Source of the DNA: Bacillota bacterium
GTDB lineage: Bacteria; Bacillota; Clostridia; Lachnospirales; Lachnospiraceae
Direction of reading: 5' to 3'
Length of the DNA stretch: 64,000 nt
Assembly: GCA_023415635.1 (NCBI GenBank)
Contig: JAEZJV010000046.1
Coordinates: forward strand, 128,892 to 192,891
The notes under the pieces are model-generated. The model had not been told where the DNA came from. It made no database searches and saw only the letters and a list, made by a program, of their open reading frames with translations. Both the position numbers and the translations under genes were made by a program. Position 1 is the stretch's first letter; every line of letters starts with the position of its first letter. Positions 1 to 8,476 of this stretch are shown one piece after another.

Positions 1-59
1 AAAATTTCAATTAAGCTAAAATTTTTCATATAACCTGTTGAAAGTTTCTTGAATAGCAA

Positions 60-839
60 TCATAGCATATAGCAATGATTTAAAGGTCCGTTTCCGGTTC
101 CCAGATCGAGTCCCGACTTAAGTGCACCCGTCAGAAAATCCTTGGCCAACGAGACACTGTCCCGAATATTGTTACCAAGTGCTAGGTTACAGGCAATCGC
201 AGATGACAGTGTGCAGCCTGTACCATGGGTATTCGGATTATCGATACGCAAAGTACTAAACCAATGTAAGTCGCTTCGCCCATAAAGCAGATCATCACTA
301 TCACCAATAAGGTGACCTCCTTTAATCAATATCACTCCGTTATAATAGCCGGCTATTCTTTGGGCCGCCTGTAACATATCATCCTTTGTATTTACCGTTA
401 GTCCACTGAGAACCTCCGCTTCGGGAATATTCGGTGTAATGACGTCCGCGAGCGGCATCAGCCGATCTGTAAGAAGTCTGATTGCTGCGTCCTCTATCAG
501 CCTGCTTCCGCTGGTCGCTACCATAACCGGATCAAGTACTACTTTTTCTGCCCGGTATTGTATCAGCTTATCTGCTATCACCTCAATCGTCTGTCGATTC
601 GAAACCATACCTATCTTCACGGCATCCGGATGGATATCCATAAAGACCATATCCAATTGCTTAGCCACAAATTCCGGACTTACTTCATAAATATCACTTA
701 CTCCTGTCGTATTCTGAGCGGTAAGTGCGGTAATGACACTCATGGCATAAAGCTTATGCACCGTAATCGTTTTAATATCTGCCTGTATCCCGGCTCCTCC
801 GCTACAGTCTGAGCCGGCAATTGACAAAACAGTTCTCAA
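60..839 (-). CDS. thiD: Hydroxymethylpyrimidine / phosphomethylpyrimidine kinase ThiD
   Basis: A 259-residue ribokinase-fold kinase that phosphorylates HMP and HMP-P to HMP-PP, the pyrimidine half of thiamine. The N-terminus reads RTVLSIAGSDCSGGAGIQAD, the family's substrate-binding signature (Cys where many members have Ser), and the C-terminal anion-hole motif NTHGTGCTLSSAIA is present. Length is normal. The start is a TTG preceded by a GGAAG-type ribosome site; the nearby ATG at 842-844 is out of frame and stops at once, so the TTG is preferred. It is the last gene of the thiC-thiM-thiE-thiD run on the minus strand, 70 bases after thiE, and should be controlled by the riboswitch upstream of thiC. 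Confidence 0.95.
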   Translation of the reverse strand: MRTVLSIAGSDCSGGAGIQADIKTITVHKLYAMSVITALTAQNTTGVSDIYEVSPEFVAKQLDMVFMDIHPDAVKIGMVSNRQTIEVIADKLIQYRAEKVVLDPVMVATSGSRLIEDAAIRLLTDRLMPLADVITPNIPEAEVLSGLTVNTKDDMLQAAQRIAGYYNGVILIKGGHLIGDSDDLLYGRSDLHWFSTLRIDNPNTHGTGCTLSSAIACNLALGNNIRDSVSLAKDFLTGALKSGLDLGTGNGPLNHCYML

Positions 840-909
840 TTCATACTTCCATCCTTCCTATTGATTATCTGTACTGTATTATGCACGTATGCTTCAGTAA
901 AGCTTAGAA

Positions 910-1548
910 TTATGAAATCACCTTCTGTGCAAGAATTTTTAATTCCCTTGTTGCTGTACCTATATCCTGCTGAGCGAAAATTGCAGAAACCACTGCCACA
1001 CCGGTTATCCCTGTCTCCTTAAGCTGAAGAATATTATCCTTAGTAATCCCTCCAATCGCGACCACCGGTATGGATACAGCATCGCAGATTTTAGTTAACG
1101 TTCGGAGTGCAACCATATGGGCATCCTTCTTCGTTGAAGTTGTGAATAGAGCTCCGGTTCCAATGTAGTCTGCTCCGTAATTCTCTGCCCGAAGTGCCTC
1201 CTCTACTGTATGAGCTGATATTCCGATAATTTTATCTTTCCCCAGCCTCGCCCTCGCATTACCAATATCCATATCCTCCTGTCCAAGATGTACTCCTTCT
1301 GCTCCCACAGCCAAGGCAGCCTCAACACTATCATTAATAATCATTGGAATACCATATTGCAGGGTTATTTCGTGAATTTCACCAGCCAAAGCTACCAGTT
1401 CCTCATAAGGCATGTCCTTCTCACGAAGCTGCAGCAGGGTGACACCTCCTTCCAATGCCTTCCTCACCTGCCCGGCAAGGCTGGCTCCCTTCAGCCAGCT
1501 CCGATCCGTGACAGCATATAATAATAAATCCTCTTTTTGGATATTCAT
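910..1548 (-). CDS. thiE: Thiamine-phosphate synthase ThiE
   Basis: A 212-residue TIM-barrel enzyme that couples HMP-PP with thiazole phosphate to give thiamine monophosphate. Visible family motifs are LLQLREKDM near residue 40 (pyrophosphate and substrate contacts), the central IINDS and GVHLGQEDM strands, IGISAHT, GTGALFTTSTKKDA, and VVAIGGIT near the C-terminus. The length is typical. The ATG is preceded by GAGGTAA at good spacing. It lies between thiM (51 bases upstream) and thiD (70 bases downstream), so the operon can join the pyrimidine and thiazole moieties. Confidence 0.95.
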   Translation of the reverse strand: MNIQKEDLLLYAVTDRSWLKGASLAGQVRKALEGGVTLLQLREKDMPYEELVALAGEIHEITLQYGIPMIINDSVEAALAVGAEGVHLGQEDMDIGNARARLGKDKIIGISAHTVEEALRAENYGADYIGTGALFTTSTKKDAHMVALRTLTKICDAVSIPVVAIGGITKDNILQLKETGITGVAVVSAIFAQQDIGTATRELKILAQKVIS

Positions 1549-1599
1549 TATGTTACCTCATTTCCTATTTATCCCTTTATCCTCTATTTTGCATAAGTC

Positions 1600-2523
1600 T
1601 TAATATAGCTTATAAAGCTTTGCCCCTTGCTCCAGCCTATCTCCATCTAACTGGCTCATATTGTCAATCAGATAGGTACGAAATGAGCCGGTGCCCTCGC
1701 CCGTATCTTTAACCTTATCATGTGCAAGCTCTCCGCAAAGACCCATAGCACAGACAGCCGCTGTACATGCACAGGTCAGCCTCATAGGGTTGGCTGCGAT
1801 ATAAGCACCCAATACTGCGGTAAGCATACATCCACAGCCTGTGATTTTACTCATCATCGGATGACCGTTTCTAACAATATAGGCAGACTCTGCATCAGCG
1901 ACGATATCAATTGCACCTGTAATTACTATTACTGCCTTTGTCATCCGGGATAACAGCATAGCAAAAGAAACCGTACTATCTATGGTAGCCTCCGTTACGC
2001 AATCCCCTACACTGGCATCCACACCTCGGTTTTCTGTAGCCTCTGCTTTCTTCCAGTCTTCTGCTCTTCGTTCGTCTATTCTTATGTCATTCACGATCTT
2101 TGTCTGTATGGAGGTCTGCTTCAACATCTCCTGCACAGTACGGTAAACCATCTTAATTTCACTGATATTCCCCCGTATGACACTGAAGTTCAGTTCCTTA
2201 AGAAGTAACCTTGCAGAGGACATACGTAGTGAGGAGGCTCCGATACCGACCGGATCGAAGACAATCGGGCGCCCTAACTGATTGGCCTTCCTCCCTGCAG
2301 AAAGCATGGTTTTTAGAATACGTTTGTTCAGTGTGCCGATATTAATAACAAGAGAATTGCAGACAGTAACTATTTCTTCTGCCTCCGAGATATCATCTGA
2401 CATGATTGGCGAACTCCCACAGGCCAGTAGGATATTTGCACAATCATTGACTGTCACATAGTTAGTGATGTTATGTACTAAGGGAGTCATAGTTCTTACA
2501 TTTTCCATCATCATCTTTAGCAT
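1600..2523 (-). CDS. thiM: Hydroxyethylthiazole kinase ThiM, with an internal insertion
   Basis: Phosphorylates hydroxyethylthiazole (thiazole salvage). Family motifs: PLVHNITNYVTVNDCANILLA near the N-terminus, PIVFDPVGIGAS, VIRGNISEI, GVDAS, VIVITGAIDIV and the anion-hole segment ITGCGCMLTAV with its catalytic Cys. At 307 residues it is roughly 35-40 longer than usual; the excess is a charged stretch between RGNISEI and GVDAS. I place the start at the ATG at 2523, which has AAGGTGATC just upstream; an earlier GTG at 2532 would overlap the thiC stop. No thiG, thiH, thiS or thiF is in the window, so the thiazole moiety may come mainly from salvage or be made elsewhere. Confidence 0.92.
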   Translation of the reverse strand: MLKMMMENVRTMTPLVHNITNYVTVNDCANILLACGSSPIMSDDISEAEEIVTVCNSLVINIGTLNKRILKTMLSAGRKANQLGRPIVFDPVGIGASSLRMSSARLLLKELNFSVIRGNISEIKMVYRTVQEMLKQTSIQTKIVNDIRIDERRAEDWKKAEATENRGVDASVGDCVTEATIDSTVSFAMLLSRMTKAVIVITGAIDIVADAESAYIVRNGHPMMSKITGCGCMLTAVLGAYIAANPMRLTCACTAAVCAMGLCGELAHDKVKDTGEGTGSFRTYLIDNMSQLDGDRLEQGAKLYKLY

Positions 2524-2528
2524 TGCGA

Positions 2529-3830
2529 TCACCTTATTTCTACCTTTTCACCCATTAAGATAAGATTTGTTGTTCTTATAGCACACATCTTACCGCACAT
2601 AGAGCAGCTGTGTTTGTCGTTCGGTGGTACACTTTCGTAATACTCTCTTGCCTTCTTCGGGTCAATTGCACAGGCGAACATTTCTTCCCAGTCAATCCTC
2701 CTTCTGGCATCACTCATCCGATCATCCAGTTTTCTGGCTCCAGGGATACCCTTTGCAATATCTGCTGCATGAGCAGCGATCTTCGAGGCGATTATTCCCT
2801 CCTTTACATCGGATAAATCAGGAAGTCTTAGGTGCTCTGCCGGAGTCACATAACACAGAAAATCCGCACCGTTCATGGCAGCGATTGTTCCGCCGATTGC
2901 AGAGGTGATATGATCATAACCGGGGGCGATATCTGTAACCAGCGGACCCAGTACATAAAAAGGTGCCTTGTGGCAAAGCCTTTTCTGAAGAGTTATATTA
3001 GCAGCAATTTCGTTCACTGCCATATGTCCGGGTCCCTCCACCATAACCTGAACCTTCTTCTCCCAAGCCCTCTCGGTAAGCTTTCCAAGTTCAATCAGCT
3101 CGGCGATTTGCCCTACATCAGTACTATCATGGATGCTACCTGGTCGAAGTGCATCTCCAAGGCTGATGGTTACATCATATTCCTGCAGGATATCAAGTAC
3201 CTCCTCATAATATTCGTAGAAGGGATTTTCATTTCCGGTCATCTTCATCCAGGCGAACAATAAGGAGCCACCGCGGGATACAATATTCGTCATTCTCTTC
3301 GAGGCGAGGAAACTCTCCACAGCTCTTTGGTTTATCCCGGCATGGATGGTCATAAAGTCCACTCCCTGTTTAGCGTGAGCTTCTACTACCTTCAGAAAAT
3401 CCTTTGCTTTGATATCCATAAGCTCCTTTTCCAGATAACCGATAGCATCATACATAGGAACCGTACCGACCATTGCAGAGGAGCAGGCAAGCAGCTCCTC
3501 CCGAAAACGATTGGTCTTTCCATAATTACTCAAGTCCATAATAGCCTCAGCACCGAATTCCAGCGCAAGCTTTACTTTCTCCATCTCTTTGGTATAATCG
3601 GCGCAATCCCCCGATACTCCCAGGTTTACATTAATTTTAGTCTTCAGTCCTTCTCCAATTCCTTCTGCCCTTAAGGAAAGGTGCCTTTTATTAGCAGGAA
3701 TAACAACTGTACCACTCGCCACCCTTTCCCTGAGCAGCTCAACGTTAATTCCTTCCTTTGCTGCCACAGCTGTCATCTCTTTAGTAATCATCCCCTTTGC
3801 TGCAGCTTCCATCTGAGTACTGTAATTCAT
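2529..3830 (-). CDS. thiC: Phosphomethylpyrimidine synthase ThiC (radical SAM)
   Basis: Converts aminoimidazole ribotide to HMP-P, the first committed step to the thiamine pyrimidine. The 433-residue protein is the short clostridial/archaeal form, without the long N-terminal extension of the E. coli enzyme. Seen motifs: the NVNLGVSGDCADY region, AIMDLSNYGK, SLGDALRPGSIHDSTD, VMVEGPGHMAVNEI, and C-terminal cysteines C409, C412 and C416 (CSMCGKMC) that ligate the [4Fe-4S] cluster. The true start is the ATG at 3830 behind AAGGATGGAG; the reading frame is open further upstream only because it runs into the terminator hairpin of the leader. First gene of the thi operon. Confidence 0.96.
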   Translation of the reverse strand: MNYSTQMEAAAKGMITKEMTAVAAKEGINVELLRERVASGTVVIPANKRHLSLRAEGIGEGLKTKINVNLGVSGDCADYTKEMEKVKLALEFGAEAIMDLSNYGKTNRFREELLACSSAMVGTVPMYDAIGYLEKELMDIKAKDFLKVVEAHAKQGVDFMTIHAGINQRAVESFLASKRMTNIVSRGGSLLFAWMKMTGNENPFYEYYEEVLDILQEYDVTISLGDALRPGSIHDSTDVGQIAELIELGKLTERAWEKKVQVMVEGPGHMAVNEIAANITLQKRLCHKAPFYVLGPLVTDIAPGYDHITSAIGGTIAAMNGADFLCYVTPAEHLRLPDLSDVKEGIIASKIAAHAADIAKGIPGARKLDDRMSDARRRIDWEEMFACAIDPKKAREYYESVPPNDKHSCSMCGKMCAIRTTNLILMGEKVEIR

Positions 3831-3855
3831 AATGCTCCATCCTTTCAAAATATAT

Positions 3856-3888
3856 AAAAATGGGATGTACCAAAATAGGTACATCCCA
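3856..3888 (-). terminator. Riboswitch-controlled intrinsic terminator ahead of thiC
   Basis: A perfect 11-bp inverted repeat (TGGGATGTACC / GGTACATCCCA, loop of 6) followed on the minus strand by TTTTT. It lies between the TPP aptamer and the thiC ribosome site, so it is the expected expression platform for transcriptional attenuation. Confidence 0.88.
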
Positions 3889-3905
3889 CAAAATTAATTG
3901 CTATC

Positions 3906-3992
3906 AAATGTTACTCCCTACGTTGGCATTATCCAAATCAGGTACGGTCGAAACTATTGTTTCCTCTCAGCCTGCACACAAGCTCCCGACGA
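3906..3992 (-). promoter_or_regulatory. TPP riboswitch (THI element) aptamer
   Basis: Read on the minus strand, the leader contains the THI-box core in order: GGGAGC, GCTGAGAGG, ACC, CCTGATTTGGATAATGCCA and ACGTAGGGA. The CTGAGA and TGGATAATGCCA blocks are diagnostic of the pyrimidine- and pyrophosphate-sensing helices. It lies directly upstream of the terminator and thiC, so thiamine pyrophosphate should shut off the thi operon. Confidence 0.95.
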
Positions 3993-4007
3993 TATTCATT
4001 TTTTCCC

Positions 4008-4036
4008 ATTATAGTATTCTGAAGTGACTCTGTCAA
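4008..4036 (-). promoter_or_regulatory. Consensus sigma-A promoter of the thi operon
   Basis: Minus strand TTGACA (4031-4036), 17-bp spacer, TATAAT (4008-4013): a perfect match to both hexamers. The predicted start of transcription, near 4001, is about ten bases before the TPP aptamer. Confidence 0.9.
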
Positions 4037-4081
4037 TCATAAAATCCAATTCCATATTCCCTATAGGGCTGCCGTTTATAG

Positions 4082-4384
4082 TTACTGCGAATTTCCCAGC
4101 TTCATCACGGTATCAGATGCAGCTCTGTCCATATTGATCTGAGCCTGAGGATCGTATGCATTATAATACCCCTTATTCATCATATAAGTGGATATTCTGT
4201 CCTGCATACTGATTGCATCATCCAAATGTTTATGAAGTGTATTTCTAACCTCAGGTGTGGCTGTCTCAGAAATAGCTGCAGCATAATTTTTGATTGCCGT
4301 CTTAGTATCAAGCAGTAAATCGGTAGCAATTACCTGTTCCGTCATATCTCCCATACCTGCCATATTTTGAATAATTCCTGCCAT
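4082..4384 (-). CDS. CotF-family spore coat protein
   Basis: A 100-residue, mostly helical protein resembling the CotF/ferritin-like coat family common in spore-forming clostridia. Typical features are the DLLLDTKTAIKNYAAAI helix, the HKHLDDAI segment, and a C-terminal tail with MMNKGYYNAYDP, similar to the Y-rich tails of coat proteins. There is no signal peptide or membrane helix, which fits assembly from the mother-cell cytosol. It lies 53 bases downstream of a second small coat-like gene, probably in one operon. I see no clear sigma-A promoter for the pair, and sporulation sigma factors would be expected. The assignment rests on similarity by eye. Confidence 0.8.
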   Translation of the reverse strand: MAGIIQNMAGMGDMTEQVIATDLLLDTKTAIKNYAAAISETATPEVRNTLHKHLDDAISMQDRISTYMMNKGYYNAYDPQAQINMDRAASDTVMKLGNSQ

Positions 4385-4437
4385 AACTTCACCTTCCTTC
4401 CTGTTCCTATGCCATTCTTACGGATACTGAACCGTAT

Positions 4438-4677
4438 TTAGCCTACTGTTGCTTTTGAAGACGTATTAAAGGCTGTACCGCCACCAATCAACAGATTATT
4501 CAGCTCCTGAATATGCCCCTTGGTGGTATCAAAATCCTGCTGCAGAAGGTTTTTCAATTCTTCATCCTTAACCAATGCCGACATTGTTGCCGCTTTTGTG
4601 GCACAGACATTCTTAAAGGTTACTAATTCGTGCAGCTCCAAGGCCTCATGAGGCGCAATAGTATTACCGATTCTCAT
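4438..4677 (-). CDS. Small spore-coat-like protein
   Basis: A 79-residue helical protein with ALELHELVTFKNVCATKA and EELKNLLQQDFDTTKGHI, resembling the short partner proteins encoded beside CotF-family genes in clostridia. The ATG at 4677 follows GGAGGTGAAATT, a near-perfect ribosome site; a frame start seven codons upstream would place that site inside the coding region, so it is rejected. It is followed after 60 bases by the CotF-like gene. The role in spore coat assembly is inferred from family and neighbour. Confidence 0.72.
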   Translation of the reverse strand: MRIGNTIAPHEALELHELVTFKNVCATKAATMSALVKDEELKNLLQQDFDTTKGHIQELNNLLIGGGTAFNTSSKATVG

Positions 4678-4797
4678 AATTTCACCTCCGATTTTCACAC
4701 AAACAGACCTGCCTTCTATTCGAATTTCAACTGCTTAATCATTATCTTCAAATCTACTTTGTTCTATACTAACGAAAAAATATGAAGAATTGGAAAA

Positions 4798-5364
4798 TTA
4801 ATTATTTAAGCCTTCTACAATAGCCCCATAGGTAATCTGGGTTACTGTATCCTCCTCCACAATAAAGGTCAGCTTCGTCTTACCCTTCTTGTATATATAA
4901 GCGGTTCCCTTCTGTGTATAATCCTTACCGTAGGCATCTATAAGCTCCTCTAGTGTAGCGCCGAGATAAATTCCCTTATCTGTGGAGACGGAATCATCCT
5001 GGAAATTTACATAGGAGACGAAATCCTTATCTCCCTTGGGATAAGTTCCAAGCTCAAAGCCATTATAATAAAACTGCTTATCCAATCCTTGGAAGGCACA
5101 GCTTGCTGCTTCAAAATAATCCACCGGCTCTCCAAGTGCTTCTACAATCGGTGCAGCCTCCACATTCATGGGAATTACTGTCTCGTTATACTCATAGGAA
5201 TATCCCTCGGCAGAAATTGTCTCATCGACTGTAGAGGCGGGTTTCTTTGTATCGGCGATCGCAATATTTTTGGTATCTTCAGCTTTTGGATTTTCTGTTT
5301 CAGAGGTTCTCCCACAGCCTGCAAAAAGCATCAGGATGCATAGTAGTAACCCTATTTTTTTCAT
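4798..5364 (-). CDS. Putative lipoprotein of unknown function
   Basis: A 188-residue secreted protein. It starts MKKIGLLLCILMLFAGC, a short signal peptide with the lipobox FAGC, followed by a low-complexity Glu/Lys/Thr linker. The remaining ~130 residues alternate charged and aromatic residues and include APIVEALGEP, GATLEELIDAYG and YIYKKGKTKLTFIVEE, the last resembling a repeated small alpha/beta unit. I do not recognise a named family. The start at 5364 is favoured over an ATG two codons earlier because it leaves proper spacing from GGAAG. It follows the SGNH-like gene by 91 bases on the same strand and may be the tail of the dlt-like transcript. Confidence 0.7.
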   Translation of the reverse strand: MKKIGLLLCILMLFAGCGRTSETENPKAEDTKNIAIADTKKPASTVDETISAEGYSYEYNETVIPMNVEAAPIVEALGEPVDYFEAASCAFQGLDKQFYYNGFELGTYPKGDKDFVSYVNFQDDSVSTDKGIYLGATLEELIDAYGKDYTQKGTAYIYKKGKTKLTFIVEEDTVTQITYGAIVEGLNN

Positions 5365-5455
5365 ATTCATCTTCCTTTCTGTTTCTTTGTTCTGTGGAGC
5401 TTTTGTACTATAATCACAGACTTTTCAGATAGACGGTGTCCGTAGGTTTTACGCA

Positions 5456-6535
5456 TTAATCTTTATCCGGTACCTGAGCCACCATCCCGCAGCTCTTTAA
5501 GTATCCGTACTGGTTCAGCTCTCCGGTTTGATCCTCCCTCATGGCTTCATAGAAGGCTACCTTCTTATCCCATAGCCGGGTATAATTCTTATCTTTCCGA
5601 TGATCCGGCACTGAGAACTCCTCTCTGAGTATTTGTCCGAAATAACTGGTGAACTTCTCTGCACCACTTAGATTTAGATGAAGGCCGCCATCAAAGGTAT
5701 CTCTATTATAGTCAATTCCGATCCCCTGAACGTTCTCCAGAAAATTGATATAGGTCAGATTATTGGTCTTCGCGTATTCTGACATCTGGGCATCCCATTC
5801 CTTATACCAATAAGGATAAACACTGGGCGATTTAATCAATATGAGCCTGATGTCGTGTTTTTTACAAAGTCTTGTGATGCGGTCAAGATATGCATAAGCC
5901 TTATCACCGAACCGGTAATCGGAAAGCTTTTTACCCTTAGGGATCATATCTACAGGCTTAATATCTGCACGCATCAGATAACCGTTGTGAGAAAGATTAT
6001 CCTTATGAAAGAGATACTTAAAATCTTCTCCCTTCAGTTCCTTCCATCTGGAATGATACCGCAGCAGAGGGAACAAATAAGTAATCATCTCTTCTCCCTC
6101 TGTCATCGAGGCTTTGATTGCCTTAAGCTTTGCTACAGACAGCTTCATGCCATCCAGCGTCAGTCGATTATAGGCCTCCTTTTGCGGTTCATTGTATTTC
6201 ATTGCCAGCACATTGAATACAACCACCTTTGGCTTCTCATAGGTAAGTGTATCCTCCAGCAGATAATAGGATTGCCAGACCAGCTGCTGAGCGCTGCCCC
6301 TGATATAGCTGGTAATACCGTACTCCTCCCATAGTGATACCGGAGAGATGTTGGAGAACACCTCACAGTCACCTATAAATATCACATCATGATTCTTCTT
6401 CTCCTTATAATATTCTTCCACAAGATTGCCTTCATGAATAGAGGACATATATTTCGGTTTCAGCAATGTCTGTAGGAAGGCCAGAATAATTATTACCAGA
6501 ATTATAGCAGTAATATTGATTATTATTTTCTTCAT
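5456..6535 (-). CDS. SGNH/DltD-like membrane-anchored hydrolase partner of MBOAT
   Basis: A 359-residue protein with one N-terminal membrane helix (residues about 5-24) and an extracytoplasmic SGNH-like domain. The nucleophile block reads VIFIGDCEVFSNIS, with Cys57 where classic family members have Ser (GDS). The C-terminal catalytic Asp-His block is FDGGLH (D282, H286). MBOAT-adjacent proteins of this type move or remove acyl groups outside the cell (DltD, AlgX/PatB roles). Start: ATG at 6535 behind AAAGG, 28 bases after the MBOAT stop; a longer frame into the MBOAT gene is less likely. It completes the dlt-like set. Its substrate is unknown. Confidence 0.8.
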   Translation of the reverse strand: MKKIIINITAIILVIIILAFLQTLLKPKYMSSIHEGNLVEEYYKEKKNHDVIFIGDCEVFSNISPVSLWEEYGITSYIRGSAQQLVWQSYYLLEDTLTYEKPKVVVFNVLAMKYNEPQKEAYNRLTLDGMKLSVAKLKAIKASMTEGEEMITYLFPLLRYHSRWKELKGEDFKYLFHKDNLSHNGYLMRADIKPVDMIPKGKKLSDYRFGDKAYAYLDRITRLCKKHDIRLILIKSPSVYPYWYKEWDAQMSEYAKTNNLTYINFLENVQGIGIDYNRDTFDGGLHLNLSGAEKFTSYFGQILREEFSVPDHRKDKNYTRLWDKKVAFYEAMREDQTGELNQYGYLKSCGMVAQVPDKD

Positions 6536-6563
6536 TCTAATAAACCTTTCTTTCAACGACAGC

Positions 6564-8153
6564 TCAGAACTGGCTGTAGATAAACTGGTTTGCATCATAA
6601 CCTACTCCGTAAGCCCCGAAGATCAAGATACTTATTAGCAGCAGGAAGCAGGATGCATATCGGAGCACCATCGGCTTCTGAGCCAGCATTTCCCGAACAC
6701 TTCCCGACCTTCCGAGTAGACTTGCCATAAGCAGAATAAGCACTGCTACAGCTGACACCAGATAATCTCCTAAGCCTAAGCCCAGCTGCAGAAGACCTCC
6801 CTGGAACAATTCTTGCAAGTTTCTCCTTGTAACAATCGTCCCATACATACGAAGGGTGGTACTGACATCCCGGTAGCAGTCGAAGGTTCGTAAAAAACTC
6901 ATAAGCCAGAAGGTCCGAACCACCTCGAACAGACGGTATAAAAAGGTATGCTTCACATGAAATCTCGCATGAAATCGGTCATATAATGGGATACATTCCT
7001 GTGATACCAAAATCACCAGACAATTACCTAAGCCCCAGACAACAAAATTCCAGGCAGCTCCATGCCAGATACCTGTGACAAACCAGACTATTATGGAGGC
7101 AATGTAGATGGAAATTCTTCTTCCAAGCCAATCTCCAACCCTTCTTTTACAGTTTCGTGATAAATCAAGCATTGTTTTACTGACTGAAATCGGATAAAAC
7201 ATATATTCCCTGAACCAGCTGCTTAGAGAAATATGCCATCTGCGCCAGTATTCCGCTATAGACTTTGAGAAGTAAGGTCGTAGGAAATTCTCCTGTACCC
7301 GGATACCCAGGACCTCCGCTATTCCTATCGCAATATCTATTCCACCGGTAAAATCAGCATAGAGAGTGATTGCATAGAAAAACATACCTGCAAGCACATA
7401 TACCCCCTGATACTCCTCCGGATTTTTGACAATGGAATTGACTGCAACGAGCAGCCGATCGGCTATTACCAGCTTTTTAAAATATCCCCATAGAATTCGC
7501 TGCATACCAAAGGATACATTTCTTACGCTAAAGGAATGCTCAGAATACAGGGTCTTACTCAAATCATCAAAACGGCTGATCGGGCCCTGAAGCAACTGAG
7601 GAAAGAAGGATATGAATAAAGCAAGTCTTGCAATATTCCTTTCGTAAGGGTATTTCTCCCTGTATACATCGATGAGATACCCCATGGTCTGAAAGGTATA
7701 AAAGGATATTCCCAGAGGAAGTACAAAGCCAATCATAGACATCGGTTTAGCATGGAACAGCTTAAGCAGTCCATTGATATTTATTATGGCAAAATCCGAA
7801 TATTTAATGACTGCCAGGATTCCGAAATTGAAAACCATACAGAGAAACATCCATCTTCTCTGTCTTTTTTTCATCCGGGCTTTATAGTTCTTGCGTCCCT
7901 CCCTGTCCATGGATGCCTTATGCTCCTGCAAATATAGAGACTGAATTGTCTGGAGAAAATTCAGCCTTCGACTGACAAGATATGTTGTTACCGTGGTGGC
8001 AATGATATAGATAAGATATCTAGATCCCGCAAAGCTATAAAACAGATAGCTGACTGCAAGCAGCAGCATCCATTGGAAACGCTTTGGAACTATATAATAG
8101 GCTATGAATAAAACAAGGATAAATAAAATAAAATCATAGGATGTAAAAAGCAT
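6564..8153 (-). CDS. MBOAT-family O-acyltransferase (DltB/AlgI-like)
   Basis: A 529-residue polytopic membrane protein with about ten to twelve hydrophobic helices. The MBOAT hallmarks are present: ISFYTFQTMGYLIDVYR, PQLLQGPISRF, SIAEYWRRWHISLSSWFRE (His307) and FVTGIWHGAAWNF, with the catalytic His364. Length suits AlgI/PatA-like members, which are longer than DltB (~400). It would take an acyl or aminoacyl group from the carrier protein at the inner membrane face and pass it outward. The start has GGAAGGTGATTT ahead of the ATG. It lies 15 bases from the carrier-protein gene and 28 from the SGNH gene, so the set is a tight operon. Confidence 0.9.
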   Translation of the reverse strand: MLFTSYDFILFILVLFIAYYIVPKRFQWMLLLAVSYLFYSFAGSRYLIYIIATTVTTYLVSRRLNFLQTIQSLYLQEHKASMDREGRKNYKARMKKRQRRWMFLCMVFNFGILAVIKYSDFAIININGLLKLFHAKPMSMIGFVLPLGISFYTFQTMGYLIDVYREKYPYERNIARLALFISFFPQLLQGPISRFDDLSKTLYSEHSFSVRNVSFGMQRILWGYFKKLVIADRLLVAVNSIVKNPEEYQGVYVLAGMFFYAITLYADFTGGIDIAIGIAEVLGIRVQENFLRPYFSKSIAEYWRRWHISLSSWFREYMFYPISVSKTMLDLSRNCKRRVGDWLGRRISIYIASIIVWFVTGIWHGAAWNFVVWGLGNCLVILVSQECIPLYDRFHARFHVKHTFLYRLFEVVRTFWLMSFLRTFDCYRDVSTTLRMYGTIVTRRNLQELFQGGLLQLGLGLGDYLVSAVAVLILLMASLLGRSGSVREMLAQKPMVLRYASCFLLLISILIFGAYGVGYDANQFIYSQF

Positions 8154-8168
8154 AAATCACCTTCCCTG

Positions 8169-8396
8169 TTATTCTTCCATTAATCGTTCCGTCATGGCAT
8201 AAAGTGCCTTAGCAGAATTAAAATTCTTTGGTACGATTTCTTCCACCGGAATTGTTATATCAAACTCATCGCTGATGTCTGTTACAAGTGAAACGATGTC
8301 AAAGGAATCAAGTATTTTATCATCAATCAGGGTATCACAGACTTCAAAATCTATTTCCGGATGTAATCCGTTTAAAATCTCTAATATTGTCTCCAT
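8169..8396 (-). CDS. Acyl/aminoacyl carrier protein (DltC-like)
   Basis: A 75-residue acidic four-helix carrier protein. The phosphopantetheine attachment site is Ser31 in KILDSFDIVSLV, and the DISDEFDITIPVEEI helix II/III region follows, as in ACP and DltC. It would carry the activated amino acid as a thioester from the DltA-like ligase to the MBOAT. The ATG follows GAGGAG. Spacing is 80 bases after the ligase gene and 15 before the MBOAT gene. The order ligase-carrier-MBOAT-SGNH differs from the classical dltA-B-C-D order. Confidence 0.9.
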   Translation of the reverse strand: METILEILNGLHPEIDFEVCDTLIDDKILDSFDIVSLVTDISDEFDITIPVEEIVPKNFNSAKALYAMTERLMEE

Positions 8397-8476
8397 ATAT
8401 TCTCCTCACAGATTCTACTTTAATATATTTATCTTGACCACAGATGCGGCACAACCTACTTAATACGTTTCCTTCC

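Noticed and set aside
3831..3884. Eighteen-codon upstream extension of thiC
   Set aside because: The extension is encoded by the terminator hairpin itself and has no ribosome site. The ATG at 3830 has one.
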